NCBI GenBank assembly: GCA_028571685.1
Contig: CM053162.1
Location: 12,590,001 to 12,654,000, forward strand
Direction: 5' to 3'
Length of the DNA: 64,000 nucleotides
Origin: Heterohyrax brucei
Taxonomy: Eukaryota; Chordata; Mammalia; Hyracoidea; Procaviidae
Under the pieces are notes generated by a model. It made no database searches, was not told the origin of the DNA, and worked only from the letters and a program-made list of their open reading frames with translations. Below are positions 43,649 through 53,444 of this stretch, piece after piece (the stretch's first letter is position 1; the number at the start of each line of letters is the position of its first letter). A program made the position numbers and the translations under genes.

Positions 43649-44153
43649 GGGGGTTTTTTAATTTAACTTTTTAGGCTCTTCTCTTGTTATAGGTCTGTAC
43701 AGATTTTTCTACTTCAGTTCGTGTGACTTTAGGTGGGTATTATGTTTCTAGAAATTTGTCCATTTCCTCCATATTTTCAAATTTGTTGGGGCATGTTTTT
43801 TTCATAGTTCTCTTATGATCCTTCTTATTTGAGTTGGTTGGTTGGTTATAATGTTCCCCATTTCATTTTTTGTTTGGGTTATTTGTTTCCTCTCTTGTTT
43901 TTCTTTTGTCAGTTTTCCCAGTGCCTTATCAATCTTGCTGAACCTTTGAAAGAGCCAACTTTTAGTTTTGCTGATCCTGTTGTTTTTGTTGTTGGTATCT
44001 ATTTCATTTATTTCTACTCTGATCTTTATTATTTCCTTTCTTCCAGTGGCTGTGGCCTTCTTTTGCTGTCCTCTTTTTCTTTGTTGAGTTATATAGCTAT
44101 CATTTTGATTTTGTCCTTTTCTGCCTTTTTGATGTGTGCATCTATTGCAATAA

Positions 44154-44551
44154 GTTGACCCAGGAAGGGCTTATTTACTGCGAACAGGGTAGGTCTTCGT
44201 CTTATACATAGTTTTAGCTATTGTGGGTTTCCTGATTCTTAACAATTTCTGCTTGGGTTCTGACAAAGGGCCCTAAGTTCTACAGTGTAAGGTATGAACT
44301 ATATAAAATGTATGTCAGTTATTTAACCTTCTTTAAAGAGCAAAATCTCTTTCTTTGATTTTCTTTTTACCTTATTCTCTGGCTTTCTGCCTATGTCTAC
44401 CTGTATCCACCTTCTTTCTTTCTCCATCCCTTTCATTTCAACTCTTCTGTTATTGAAATACCTCTCATTTGCTCAGCATTCCTTTTCGCTTCCTTCACTT
44501 GCTGGCTATAGTGCTGCCCTCTGGTGAACAGGAATCAACAGAGGCCAGAGA
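44154..44551. other. Unassigned sequence
   Basis: Nothing recognised; pyrimidine-rich near 44400-44460. Confidence 0.4.
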
Positions 44552-44585
44552 ACTCTCTCCAAGTGCCAAGTGCCGTCGACTCTCT
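44552..44585 (-). mobile_element. 20-bp SINE-tail micro-insertion with 7-bp direct repeat
   Basis: Insert ccaagtgccaagtgccgtcg (44559-44578) is the complement of a SINE tail with its terminal unit doubled. It lies between actctct (44552-44558) and actctct (44579-44585). Confidence 0.6.
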
Positions 44586-44755
44586 AGGTACCTTATAAGT
44601 CTGAACTCCTTAACCCCATTCTATTTTGTGGCAGTCAGCATGTTTCACACAGATTCCATTGCTCTTTGTTTACCTGCTATCTCTCTCTTATTTTTTTAAT
44701 ACAAAAGCTAAAATTTGACTTTGGGAATTCCAAGGTGATTGATGCAGATCTTAAT

Positions 44756-44763
<8 letters not shown>

Positions 44764-44798
<35 letters not shown>
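44764..44798 (+). repeat. (TG)n microsatellite
   Basis: About 17 uninterrupted tg units. Confidence 0.97.
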
Positions 44799-44801
<3 letters not shown>

Positions 44802-44958
44802 TGATGTTATGGTTCTTTTATGCAAATAACAAAAATCCAGCTAAAATTAATGTTTCTTCCACCAGGAATTATCAGCATAGGAAATGTCCTTACTTTTACT
44901 TGTTGAAAATATTGAGGAATTACATGGGAGAAAATTCACTAGAATCCAATTTAAATGG

Positions 44959-45011
44959 AACTGTCGGATCCGACTTGACAGCACTTGGCTGGCTTGGCTT
45001 CATAAACTGTC
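44959..45011 (+). mobile_element. 39-bp SINE-tail micro-insertion with 7-bp direct repeat
   Basis: Insert at 44966-45004: ggatccgacttgacagcac, then ttggctggcttggcttcata. Flanked by aactgtc at 44959-44965 and 45005-45011. Confidence 0.72.
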
Positions 45012-45487
45012 CTTTTACCCCATAAAACTCAGCAGTAAACTACCTTTGTAGTAGTGGAGAAATAAAATAAATGTTTACTCTGTTGTCCCTGCATTATCTT
45101 TCACCAGAACTAAACAGAGAGAAAGGGCAATATACTGCACTTGGGCGGGTGAGGGCAGGGTTCAACCTTTCCAGTTGCCTGATTCCTCTCTGGGGTGGGA
45201 TGAAATCAATTACTGTGTTCCATATTCCCTTGACCCACCAGCCTTTGACCTTTGAGGTGTTCTTGGCAGCATCCTAGATGACAAAGATAATATTTAGGCA
45301 GTGAATTTTTGGTAAGTCATTTTCTGCTTGGTATCTCAGTTCCCATTTTCTTCTTGGAACCTCATTTCCTCCAATCATAAATAAAACGTCTGAGCAATCT
45401 ACCCATTTCACAAAGAGGCTGACAGGATTTTGCACCTGTTTATAGGTTGGACCTAAGGACATAACATTTGATGATATTAAAAAAGCT
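45012..45487. other. Unassigned sequence
   Basis: Nothing recognised between the micro-insertions. Confidence 0.4.
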
Positions 45488-45525
45488 ATCCTTTAAATGG
45501 CACTTGGCTTGGCGCATCCTTTAAA
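45488..45525 (+). mobile_element. 18-bp SINE-tail micro-insertion with 10-bp target duplication
   Basis: Insert tggcacttggcttggcgc (45498-45515) between two identical copies of atcctttaaa (45488-45497 and 45516-45525). The smallest tail-only insertion in the window. Confidence 0.75.
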
Positions 45526-46924
45526 CACCCAAACAAAGTAGATTTTATTTACATAAGCCAAAAGTCAAAATGGGTATTCTGTATTTATATTATTTTTTGA
45601 ATTCTCTTAATTAATGCCATAAGTGCTACATCTCCCAATGCAAGAGATTAAAATTACTTTGCATTAACACTTTCAGCTCTGGATGGCTCTTTTACTTGCT
45701 GCAAGTTGTATCCCGTTAGTAGCTGAGGATATTCCTACACTTGGTTGTGGACCCAAGGTCAGAATGTTTATTTATCATAGCAAAGACACATTGTCCTGCT
45801 CTTGTCCCAACTGATAAACACAGAAACTCCTTAGTGCTGGTTTTCCATTCTCCTTCTAGACAATGTTCTCAAAGGCAGAATGTGTTCAAAGGCAGAATGT
45901 CTATGATGTACATGCAGAACCTCTCAAGATTAAACTGCATTAAAATGCACGGGCTTATTATAGTATAACATCATCTTCTACCTACAGTTTACTTCACTGG
46001 TGAAAAACGAAGGGAGTAGAGTTACCTAGATGTGTGACTTTCAGGTTGATGGAGCAGTCGGGGCATATAATAAATATTCTTAGGAATATTTAGATGGTCA
46101 GCAGCTACAGCTCAGAAATGCAAGACAGCCTCTGTGGAGTGTGGCCTCACCAGTTGGTGGCATTCTCTTTGTAAACATGAGGTGCATAGCCCTTTCTTTC
46201 CTAGAGTCCCTCTGATGAAAATATCTGGCAAGAACCCTGAGCACTTCCAGCCCTTCCTTTGCCTTGTGAGCTCTCTAGACGAAAGAGTTGCAGGAACATT
46301 TCTGGGCTGTGGTCCAGCTCTCTTCACTGATGGGTGTTGTTTGGAAAGTGATTGTGAGGTTGTAGGGAAAAGAGATGAAGACATAAACCAACGAATGATT
46401 TCTCCAGCTGCTGCACATTTCCTTGGAGATGTGTAAAGTAAAAAGGAGAGAAAAAATTCATTTTTTCATCGTCTTTTATTCTATTTATAACTTTGGTTTC
46501 TTTCCCGTCCTCAGTCTCAGGGCCTCTCCCCACCCCCTCTCCCGCCTCTCGTTTCTGTTCTCAGAGGGATGAATGAACTTCTTTGCAAAGGACTACACAT
46601 CTGTCAGTGACTGGAATACTCAAAAGGAGGGGCCATTGAAAAACTCTTAGGCTCACTTATGGCAGCCTTCATCTGAGTGTCTTTCCTCCTCACAAAGGGG
46701 AAGATACTGAGGAAGAGGAGTAGAGTGGAGGGAGTAAGGGAGGAAGAGAGGGAATAAAACTGAAAGAAAATGCAAATATAGGAAAGCCTTACCGGGGACG
46801 TGGGAAAGACTACTTGGTCACCAACAAGAGTCTGGAATCGGTTGGTCATAATACATGGTAGAAAGGACATGGAGGATAAAAGATGTGTGGAAATGGAGAG
46901 AAAGGACAAGTGGGTATTTAGTAG
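45526..46924. other. Unassigned sequence with a short tandem duplication
   Basis: tgttctcaaaggcagaatg (45864) is followed at once by tgttcaaaggcagaatg (45883). The rest has no recognisable gene or repeat. Confidence 0.45.
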
Positions 46925-47075
46925 AGACCCATTGTCCTCAAGTCAGTTCCAACTCACTACAACCCTGTAGGACAGAGCAGAACTGCCCATAGGGTTTCCA
47001 AGGAGCAGCTGATGGATTCATTGCTGACCTTTTGATTAGCAACTGTAGTGCTTACCCACTATACCGCCAGGGCTC
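46925..47075 (-). repeat. AfroSINE
   Basis: cccattgtcctcaagtcagt, 'gacagagcagaactgccc', agggtttccaaggagcagc, head tgcttacccactataccgcc. Complete complement. Confidence 0.93.
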
Positions 47076-47959
47076 CATTTAGTAGAGAGGTAGGTAATGA
47101 TAGGAAATGAATATGAAAGATGAATGGAAAGAGGAAAAGAGGTGGGGGAGCCTAGAAAAACACAAGGCAAGAAGGGGAGAGGAAGATGCCATTGAGAGAG
47201 AAAATAGATGAATCTGAGAACATTAACTCTGCAGCTAAAAAGGGAAGCCACATTTGCATGCAATTGCCTGCGCAGCTGTGTGTTTCTCCGTGACAATCTT
47301 ATAGTCATCATTTTCTTTCATTTCTACCTCCTCCTCCCTTCCCCTTCTTCCCCTCCTCCCTATCAGCCTGGAGCCATTAGTGAGAGCCAATGAGGATGGA
47401 GCTGGGGTTCTGCAGGAATGAATGGGCCCTTTCTGTGTGCATCTCATCATCTCTCTGTCAGAGAGACTTGTGAATCAATGGAGCCCCCTCACCCAGGACA
47501 CAGCTGAAGTGTCTCTGTTTATAGTCTGACTAGAGCTGACCTTGCCTCTTGTTTTCTTCCTCCCTCTGTGCTTCCATTTCAGTCCTTCCCCTCGATCTTC
47601 ATAGCAAAAATCATTTTTATGTCCGTCTCATACTCCTTTTCTCTAAGAACTCGGTGAACATTTTATTAATTATTATTACTCATTCCTATCCACAGTCCTG
47701 TGGAGAAGGGCCAGAGTAGATGGGAAATGAAGGCTCTGGCTTCAGAGGGTGCCCAACCCAGCTGGAGTCACACTGCTTGCATTCGACTAAGAAAGAACTA
47801 GAAAACTGACATCAGAGACCCAACTGTGCACCTTGGCTGCCTGATCATAGAACATCCCACTCAGCTGCCAGCTGTCCATGTCAACTTCAACTTCATAGGT
47901 ATCATTGTGATGACCGTGTGTATAAGAAAATAGGATGCTTTATTTGCCCTTCTTTCACA
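47076..47959. other. Unassigned sequence
   Basis: About 0.9 kb without a recognised repeat. Parts are purine-rich (47090-47210) and pyrimidine-rich (47320-47365). No exon signal was recognised. Confidence 0.4.
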
Positions 47960-48155
47960 CACACACAAAATATTGCCGTTGAGTTGAGTCTTACTCACAA
48001 GTGACCCTGTAGGACAAAGTAGAGCTGCCCCCTAGGGATTTCGAGGCTGTAATTTTTATGGATGTAAGCTACTACTTCTTAATCCACTGGAGGGTTTGAA
48101 CACCCAACCTTCTGATTACTGGCTGAACACTTGACCCTACACCAGTGGGGCTCCT
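47960..48155 (-). repeat. AfroSINE long subtype
   Basis: Preceded by (CA)5. ttgccgttgagttgagtctt, 'agagctgccccctagggat', ggctgtaatttttatggatg, and head ccctacaccagtggggctcc. Confidence 0.9.
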
Positions 48156-48486
48156 TGGCACCCTTCCAGTGAGATAGACTATCAAATCATCTCTCATTTC
48201 AGGCATAGATTTGTCTGGTTTCAGCTTCATGAATGGATGTGAGATGGTGACAAAAGTACACTTCTGCAGATTAGTTCCTTAAAGTGGGAAGAGTCTGCAG
48301 CTCTAGGACACAGTAAACCAACTCACCCTCGTGAGCATGCATCTGAGCACTTGATACTGTGATTCTTGATATGAGAGGCAAGACAATACTTTTCTTCTTG
48401 CACAAAGTTGTTGGCTTGTTTTAGGTTAGTGAACATAGAAAGGTGCTCTTTTACCAAGTCCCCTTCTCATTCTTTCTGAGAAAGCA
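48156..48486. other. Unassigned sequence
   Basis: Nothing recognised. Confidence 0.4.
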
Positions 48487-48597
48487 ATGTAAAGGATCCA
48501 GAACCAGAATGCTTGGGATTTCACATTAACTCTGCTTTTTCCTGTTTGGTCGTAGACAACTTATTTAATCTCTGTACTTCAGCTTTCTCATCTGTAC
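48487..48597 (+). repeat. MIR fragment
   Basis: aactctgctttttcctgttt, 'gtagacaacttatttaatc' and cttcagctttctcatctgta are the sense MIR core. Confidence 0.75.
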
Positions 48598-48725
48598 CAG
48601 TGGTTCTCAAAGTGTGGTCCTGAGACGAATAGCATCAGTATCACCTGAAAACTTGTTAGAGATATGAATTCTCAAGCCCTACCTCAGATATACTGCATCA
48701 GAAACTCTGGGGGTGAGGCCTCACA
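48598..48725 (+). repeat. MER5A-type element, 3'-truncated
   Basis: cagtggttctcaaagtgtgg, 'cagtatcacctgaaaact' and tactgcatcagaaactctgg; stops where a second MER5 starts. Confidence 0.8.
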
Positions 48726-48726
48726 T

Positions 48727-48910
48727 CAGTGGTTCCCAAACTTTGGTGTGCATCAGTCATCCATAGGGCTTATTAAAACACTGACAGTGAGGCCTTAGCC
48801 CCAAGGTTTCTCATTCAGTGAGTCTAGGCTAGAGATCCAGACTACATTTCTAACAGGCTCCCAGGCGATGCTGCTGCTAGTGGTCCAGGCACCACACTTT
48901 GAGAACCATC
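48727..48910 (+). repeat. MER5 element, complete
   Basis: Starts cagtggttcccaaac and ends with cacactttgagaaccat, i.e. with inverted termini typical of this hAT family. Internal: gcatcagtcatcc, 'tctaacaggctcccagg', 'gatgctgctgctagtgg'. Confidence 0.88.
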
Positions 48911-48921
48911 GAATTCACACA

Positions 48922-48924
48922 TGT

Positions 48925-48964
<40 letters not shown>

Positions 48965-48982
48965 TACATACACACATACATG
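48922..48982 (+). repeat. (TA)n/(CA)n microsatellite
   Basis: About 18 ta units (to 48964) followed by catacacacatacatg. Confidence 0.92.
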
Positions 48983-49149
48983 TTTTAGGTGCTGTCAAGT
49001 TGTTTCCAACTCAGCGACCTTATATAACAGAGTAGAACCAAACTGCCACATAGGGTTGGCTATAATTCTTATAGAAGCAAATTGCAAAGATTTCTCCTGA
49101 GAACCCACTGGGTAAATTTGAACTGCTAGCCTTTCAGTTAGCAGTGGAG
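48983..49149 (-). repeat. AfroSINE long subtype inside a microsatellite
   Basis: ggtgctgtcaagttgtttcc, 'gtagaaccaaactgcc', ttcttatagaagcaaattgc, and ctagcctttcagttagcag in complement. A complementary TG/TA tract follows at 49150-49175, so the SINE sits between inverted microsatellite arms. Confidence 0.88.
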
Positions 49150-49175
49150 TATGTGTGTGTATGTATATATATATC
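49150..49175 (+). repeat. (TG)n/(TA)n microsatellite
   Basis: atgtgtgtgtatgtatatat with tatat; the inverse of the tract at 48922-48982. Confidence 0.9.
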
Positions 49176-50799
49176 TGTGTATTACAATAGTGCTGCCACT
49201 TAGCAAACATGGCATAGGTGTTTGCTATGATAATTCATTGTCCAGAAGCTCTAAGAGTCAAAAAAAACTGAGTTCAGTGAATCTGTAAAGAGACTCAGTG
49301 ACTGGGTTCAGCCCTTTTGGTGGCCAGGGCCATATATTGGATTCTGAGAAGATACCTGGAGAAAGGGATAGACTTGGTTCTTGTGCATAGCAACTTTATT
49401 TAAGTGTGTATCTGGCAATACAGTTACATAATAGAGCAAATTATTTTTATATGAGATACCACATTATATTTACAAAATAAAGTTTGCCAGCATGGGTGTG
49501 TGACTTTGGATTTCATTATTTAGAATTTCTAGAATAAATTTAGTAGTAAAATGGTGAACCTGAAGAATGCCTTTCCCAAATAAACACTGGGAGTTCAAGT
49601 GGGAGATATGTGGAGTATCCAACTTGATGGCCTCTCCTGGGGTTTTTGCTCAGATGGCTGGGCGGCTGGGGGAGATCAAACCTGGCCCAGTGTTTGGAAA
49701 GGCTATCGACAAGCAGGTGGGAAGTTTCAGCAGGAAATACAGATGCCTTCAATTTGGCTTTTAAATGTTGAGAAAGTTGAGGGACTGCCAGAGAGACTTA
49801 TTAAATGGAGAGTCACCTTAGTCTGAAATGTTTATTCTCCTAGCAGGTTTGTTCTTTCAACTGACCATCGTAGAAGTCCTGTGTTTTCAAGAAACTTATT
49901 TCCAACACTGTCTGCTCCTCAGAACTGTCCTCTCTTCATTCAGGATATGTTTTCCTTTTCCAAGATTTTGTTCAGGTTCTTTGTTCTTCAGAACAGATCT
50001 GTCCCTGCATGTGGTTCTTGGAGGCTGGATGGGTCACTCTTCTCAGGAAGCGTGTCCAAATGAAGTGCTTCAGGAGCCTTGTTAGAATAACCCAGGCTCA
50101 GGATTTTATTTTCAGTTTTCCAGCTCAATCTACAACTGTCTTAAATGTTGAAAACTGTCCTAAAATTTAAAACAAACTAATGTGCCACTATTGTATAGCA
50201 CAAGATTAGGGAATAAAAGTTCTTTTGGTAGATCAAGTCTGGTCATTAAGGAAGACTGGGAAATTCTGACTTCCTCAGATTCTGATTGTATAGTCCTATC
50301 TTGGGTTTTGGAGGATTGCAGCAGGCTACAGTTAGAACCTAGCTGCCTAAACAAGCTGTTCCCAGGAGACATCACTAAGCCCGAGACATGAATGACTATC
50401 CCCCTAGTCCCAAGTCTGAGAGAGTAAGAGATTGCAAGGCTATCTCCCCTGGAGGCAAGAAGGAGAGCCTGCCTGCCCAAGTACTACATAAAGGAAGGAA
50501 TGCATACACAAAAAAGTATCTGTCATACCTGCTTGCTCTGTCATATTGTTCTTCTGATAATGTTATTTCTGCCAATGATTGGCTTTACTCTCCCTGAGTG
50601 AAGCATTACTCTGATTGACTGTGGGCTAGATTTACCAAGGTTAATGACCTCCTTTCTACTCCCACCTTCTGCTCCCTTGATACCTTTCAAACCTATACTA
50701 TTTCAGATTCAGATTACAAGAACATTCTGTATAAGTTGGGGATGTAAAGTGAGGAATGTTGAGTCCAGGCAAAAGAGTTAACATTTTATGGTGGAATAA
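49176..50799. other. Unassigned sequence
   Basis: About 1.6 kb with no recognisable repeat or exon. Several overlapping short ORFs (49540-50597) lack recognisable features. Confidence 0.4.
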
Positions 50800-50925
50800 G
50801 CAAGAGCGTACCTGTGAGCACAGCCGGGTGCAAGTCTCATGACCTTGGTTAAGTTCTTTGAGCTTCAGTTTATCCACCTTTAAACAGGCGTAATACTCAA
50901 CTTATTTTGAAGAGTTTTTGTGCCC
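50800..50925 (+). repeat. MIR, left part
   Basis: gaccttggttaagttctttg, 'agcttcagtttatccacc' and cgtaatactcaacttatttt are a sense MIR. It is interrupted by the next element and resumes at 51313. Confidence 0.75.
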
Positions 50926-51312
50926 ATTTGTTGTTGTTGCTGTTAGCTTCGACTCACGGTAACCCATGTATAACACCATGAAGTGTTGCCTGGTTCTCCT
51001 CCATCCTCATGATTGGTGGCATGCTCATGCCCATTGTTGAGGCCACTGTGTATTCTGAGTGACTTCCAGCCTAGGGAGCTTATCTTCCAGTAGCAGGCCA
51101 GACAATGTTCTATTGTGGTCCAGAGGATTTAGATTGGCTCGTTTTCAGAAGTAGATCACCAGGCCCTTTTTCCTAGTCTGTCTTAGTGTAGAAGCTCCGT
51201 TGAAACCTGTCCACCATGGGTGACCCTATTGGTATTTGAAATACTGGTGACATAGCTCCCAGCATCACAGGAAAAGGCAAGCTACCATAGTAGGACAAAC
51301 TGACAGGTGTTG
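50926..51312 (-). mobile_element. RTE-ends composite element, nearly complete
   Basis: In complement: it starts with the RTE 5' UTR (gctgggagctatgtcaccag, 'gggtcacccatggtgg'), passes 'gacagactaggaaaaag', and finishes with the RTE 3' end (tacatgggttaccgtgagtc, aacagcaac). No coding region joins them. This is a non-autonomous derivative about 387 bp long made of the two ends of the RTE LINE. It splits the MIR. Confidence 0.82.
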
Positions 51313-51390
51313 GTGGTAGTTGTACCAATTAAATGGGGTCTGTACTTAAAAGGTCATAGCCTAAAGCAGGTGACCAATAAGTGCTACCTT
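51313..51390 (+). repeat. MIR, right part
   Basis: gtaccaattaaatggggtct, then 'caggtgaccaataagtgc' completes the MIR 3' end. Confidence 0.7.
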
Positions 51391-51960
51391 TCCTTCTTCT
51401 TGCTTTCAGCTTTAAATGTGAATTTAAGAGACAGAAGCTAGTTGCCTCACCCTTGTCTAATCAGCTTTGCCCAGTTTCATCTTGCTCTAGGCTAATTTCC
51501 TGACACCTGTTAATTCTGCCTGTTTCTAGGTCTTGTTTTTCCAGTGGGAGGAAAGGGAAGACAGGTGACTGAGGACCAGAAATGGAAGCATTGCTGAGCT
51601 AGGGACTGGGGTCTTGCGCTCCAGAGTTACTCCAGCAGTTCTGGGAAGACTGTCAGGCCTTTACACACTCAAATCCCCTTTCAAGGGCTTGGGGGATGGA
51701 GGTGACCACCATGAAGACACAAGGAACTGATGCCTAGAGGCACAGTCAGTGGAGTTACAATTAAAAGCAAATATTGGTTGGCTTGCTCTCGCTTCCCCCA
51801 AATCCTAGGAAATAACAGCAATGCACTGGAACTCCTAGTGGGCTGGGGAGTACAAAAATCTCTCTTAACTTTTGCAAACCACAGGTATTTGGTTCCAGTT
51901 GGGAAAAGGTCCCTAGGGCATAGAATTCTTATTTGATTCAAGCAGTTTGACCCCTCCTCG
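51391..51960. other. Unassigned sequence
   Basis: Nothing recognised. Confidence 0.4.
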
Positions 51961-52751
51961 GTGACTGCAAGCGGGGGCTGGGTAGGTGGATCTGCTGTGG
52001 GCTGGCTTTGGCCCTCAGCAAGCTGGCTGCTGCTCTGCTTTGTGAATGGAAATCTTTGGGTGGGTGGATGGAGCCGAGAGTGCAGGGGCGGGTGGGGTGG
52101 GGGGGGAGTGGATAGCTCTCAGAGACAGCCTGTTTTTCTCAGTGTCTGGCCGCAGAGCAACTCTCCTTCTCTCTCCAGATGTTCACTGTGTTTATAGCTG
52201 CTGAAGCAGGAGACTCAACTCCCCCATTAATAAGTTTCTTTCTTGCACTGCAGCCAGGGGTCTCAGCTCAGAGCTCCCAGCTGGAGGAGCCTTAGTGGGG
52301 GGGGGGGGGTGGGGAGGGACTAACGGCGGAGGCAGCCTGCTCTCCCCACTCCCAAGCCCCCGCATCCCTCACCCCGACCCCGCCTTCCTCCTCTGCAATC
52401 CTCCCAAAATACACGAGCACACAAAAAGAAAAACACCAGCAGATTTTTTATTTCAGAGAGTAAACACTTGGGCCACGGGGTCTGGAGGTTATGGGAAAAG
52501 AGGAAACCATCAGGCTAATCAGGCAGGCACACACTTCCCCTGCTGAAATAAAACAGAAATCATTGCTCCGCAGGGCTGGCTGGTTAACCCCTGTGCTGCC
52601 AGCGTCACTGGTGCAGGCAAAGCTAGTCACAGGGGTAGAGCATCTGAGGACTGCAGAGTTCTCAAATCCAGAACCAAGCCAAAAAGAACGAAGGGAGGAG
52701 TGGACTGGCCCAAATGAACGTCCCAGACAGCCCGTGGTAGGGTGTCTGCCC
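51961..52751. promoter_or_regulatory. GC-rich, repeat-free block with G-runs; candidate regulatory element
   Basis: GC content rises sharply compared with both sides. G-runs (ggtggggtggggggg near 52091; 13 consecutive Gs at 52297-52309 followed by tggggaggg) could form G-quadruplexes. No repeat was recognised across about 790 bp. It is not rich in CpG, so it is not a classic CpG-island promoter. No homology to the p54 first exon was seen. A role as enhancer or minor promoter is inference only. Confidence 0.3.
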
Positions 52752-52994
52752 TGACCTTCTTCTTAGAAACAGACAGGTGGAGCGTAATACTGGACGTAGA
52801 CTTGGTTTTGCAAGTTTGTTGAAGGGTAGGGGGCAGTCTGTGTGTGTGTTTGTGTGTGTGTGTCTAGTTCAAGACAGATTTGGGAGGTAGACATCTAGGT
52901 AAGGCAGTGAGACCCTGCCCATAGCACAAGTGCTACTGTTACCCTTTAGAAGTAAACTAGAGAGTAGTGGCATGGGCCTAATGGGCGCCCAGGT
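52752..52994. other. Unassigned; short (TG)n
   Basis: Contains tg-rich text gtgtgtgtgtttgtgtgtgtg near 52840-52862. Confidence 0.5.
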
Positions 52995-53175
52995 TTCCAC
53001 TGTGCCTCCAGCTAGCTCTGCAGACAGGCATAAATCAGTGAGCCCTCTGGGCCTCAGTTTTCTCATTTGTAAGATAATAGTGCCTACTACCTCACAAGAG
53101 TAAGGGTGAGGAAGAATAAAACACTGAATGCGGAAACAAGTATCAGACCAGGCATAGAAAAGGCTCAGCCGAGGA
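52995..53175 (+). repeat. MIR
   Basis: ccagctagctctgcagacag, 'tgggcctcagttttctc', atttgtaagataatagtgcc, tactacctcacaagag and gaccaggcatagaaaaggct. A long sense MIR. Confidence 0.88.
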
Positions 53176-53239
53176 TTTCATTGACAGGAACAGAAGGAGG
53201 TGAAGGTGTGCCTTTCGTATGTTGTATACCAAACGCAAG

Positions 53240-53444
53240 TCGCCGTGGAGTGGATTCCACCTCACGGAGGCCCATGTTTGTCAGTGCGGAACTTTACTCT
53301 GTAGGACTTTTTTTCACTTGCTGATTTTTCCGAAGTAGATTGCAAGGTCTTTCTTTTGAGGTGCCCCGAGGTGAACTTTAACCTCTATCCTTTCAGTTAT
53401 CAGCTGAGCATGTGAACTGTTTGCACCACCTAGAAACTCCATGT
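53240..53444 (-). repeat. AfroSINE variant
   Basis: gtcgccgtggagtggattcc, 'cgaagtagattgcaagg', gaggtgccccgaggtgaact, and head tttgcaccacctagaaactc. Complete complement. Confidence 0.92.

Larger units (their letters stand above)
38810..44153 (-). mobile_element. Long L1 LINE copy (3' UTR and much of ORF2), with later insertions
   Basis: The complement of an L1. It begins with the poly-T end and 3' UTR (38810-39700, e.g. tttacagggcaagttaattt), continues through the ORF2 C-terminus (gatatattcctgggagtaag, 'ttgcattcccacaagcag') and on toward the RT region (tcatctgcaaatggggacag, 'ggtgataaagggcatcctc'). It stops near 44153, so it is 5'-truncated. Later insertions: SINE (40005-40060), RTE (40543-41448), SINE tail (42151-42189) and LTR (43135-43648). 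About 3.9 kb of L1 remains once they are removed. No intact ORF. Confidence 0.9.

Noticed and set aside
52295..52754. Possible p54 ETS1 first exon in the GC-rich block
   Set aside because: No MKAAVDLKPTL-like coding in any frame and no donor in the right phase. The exon is expected downstream of the window.
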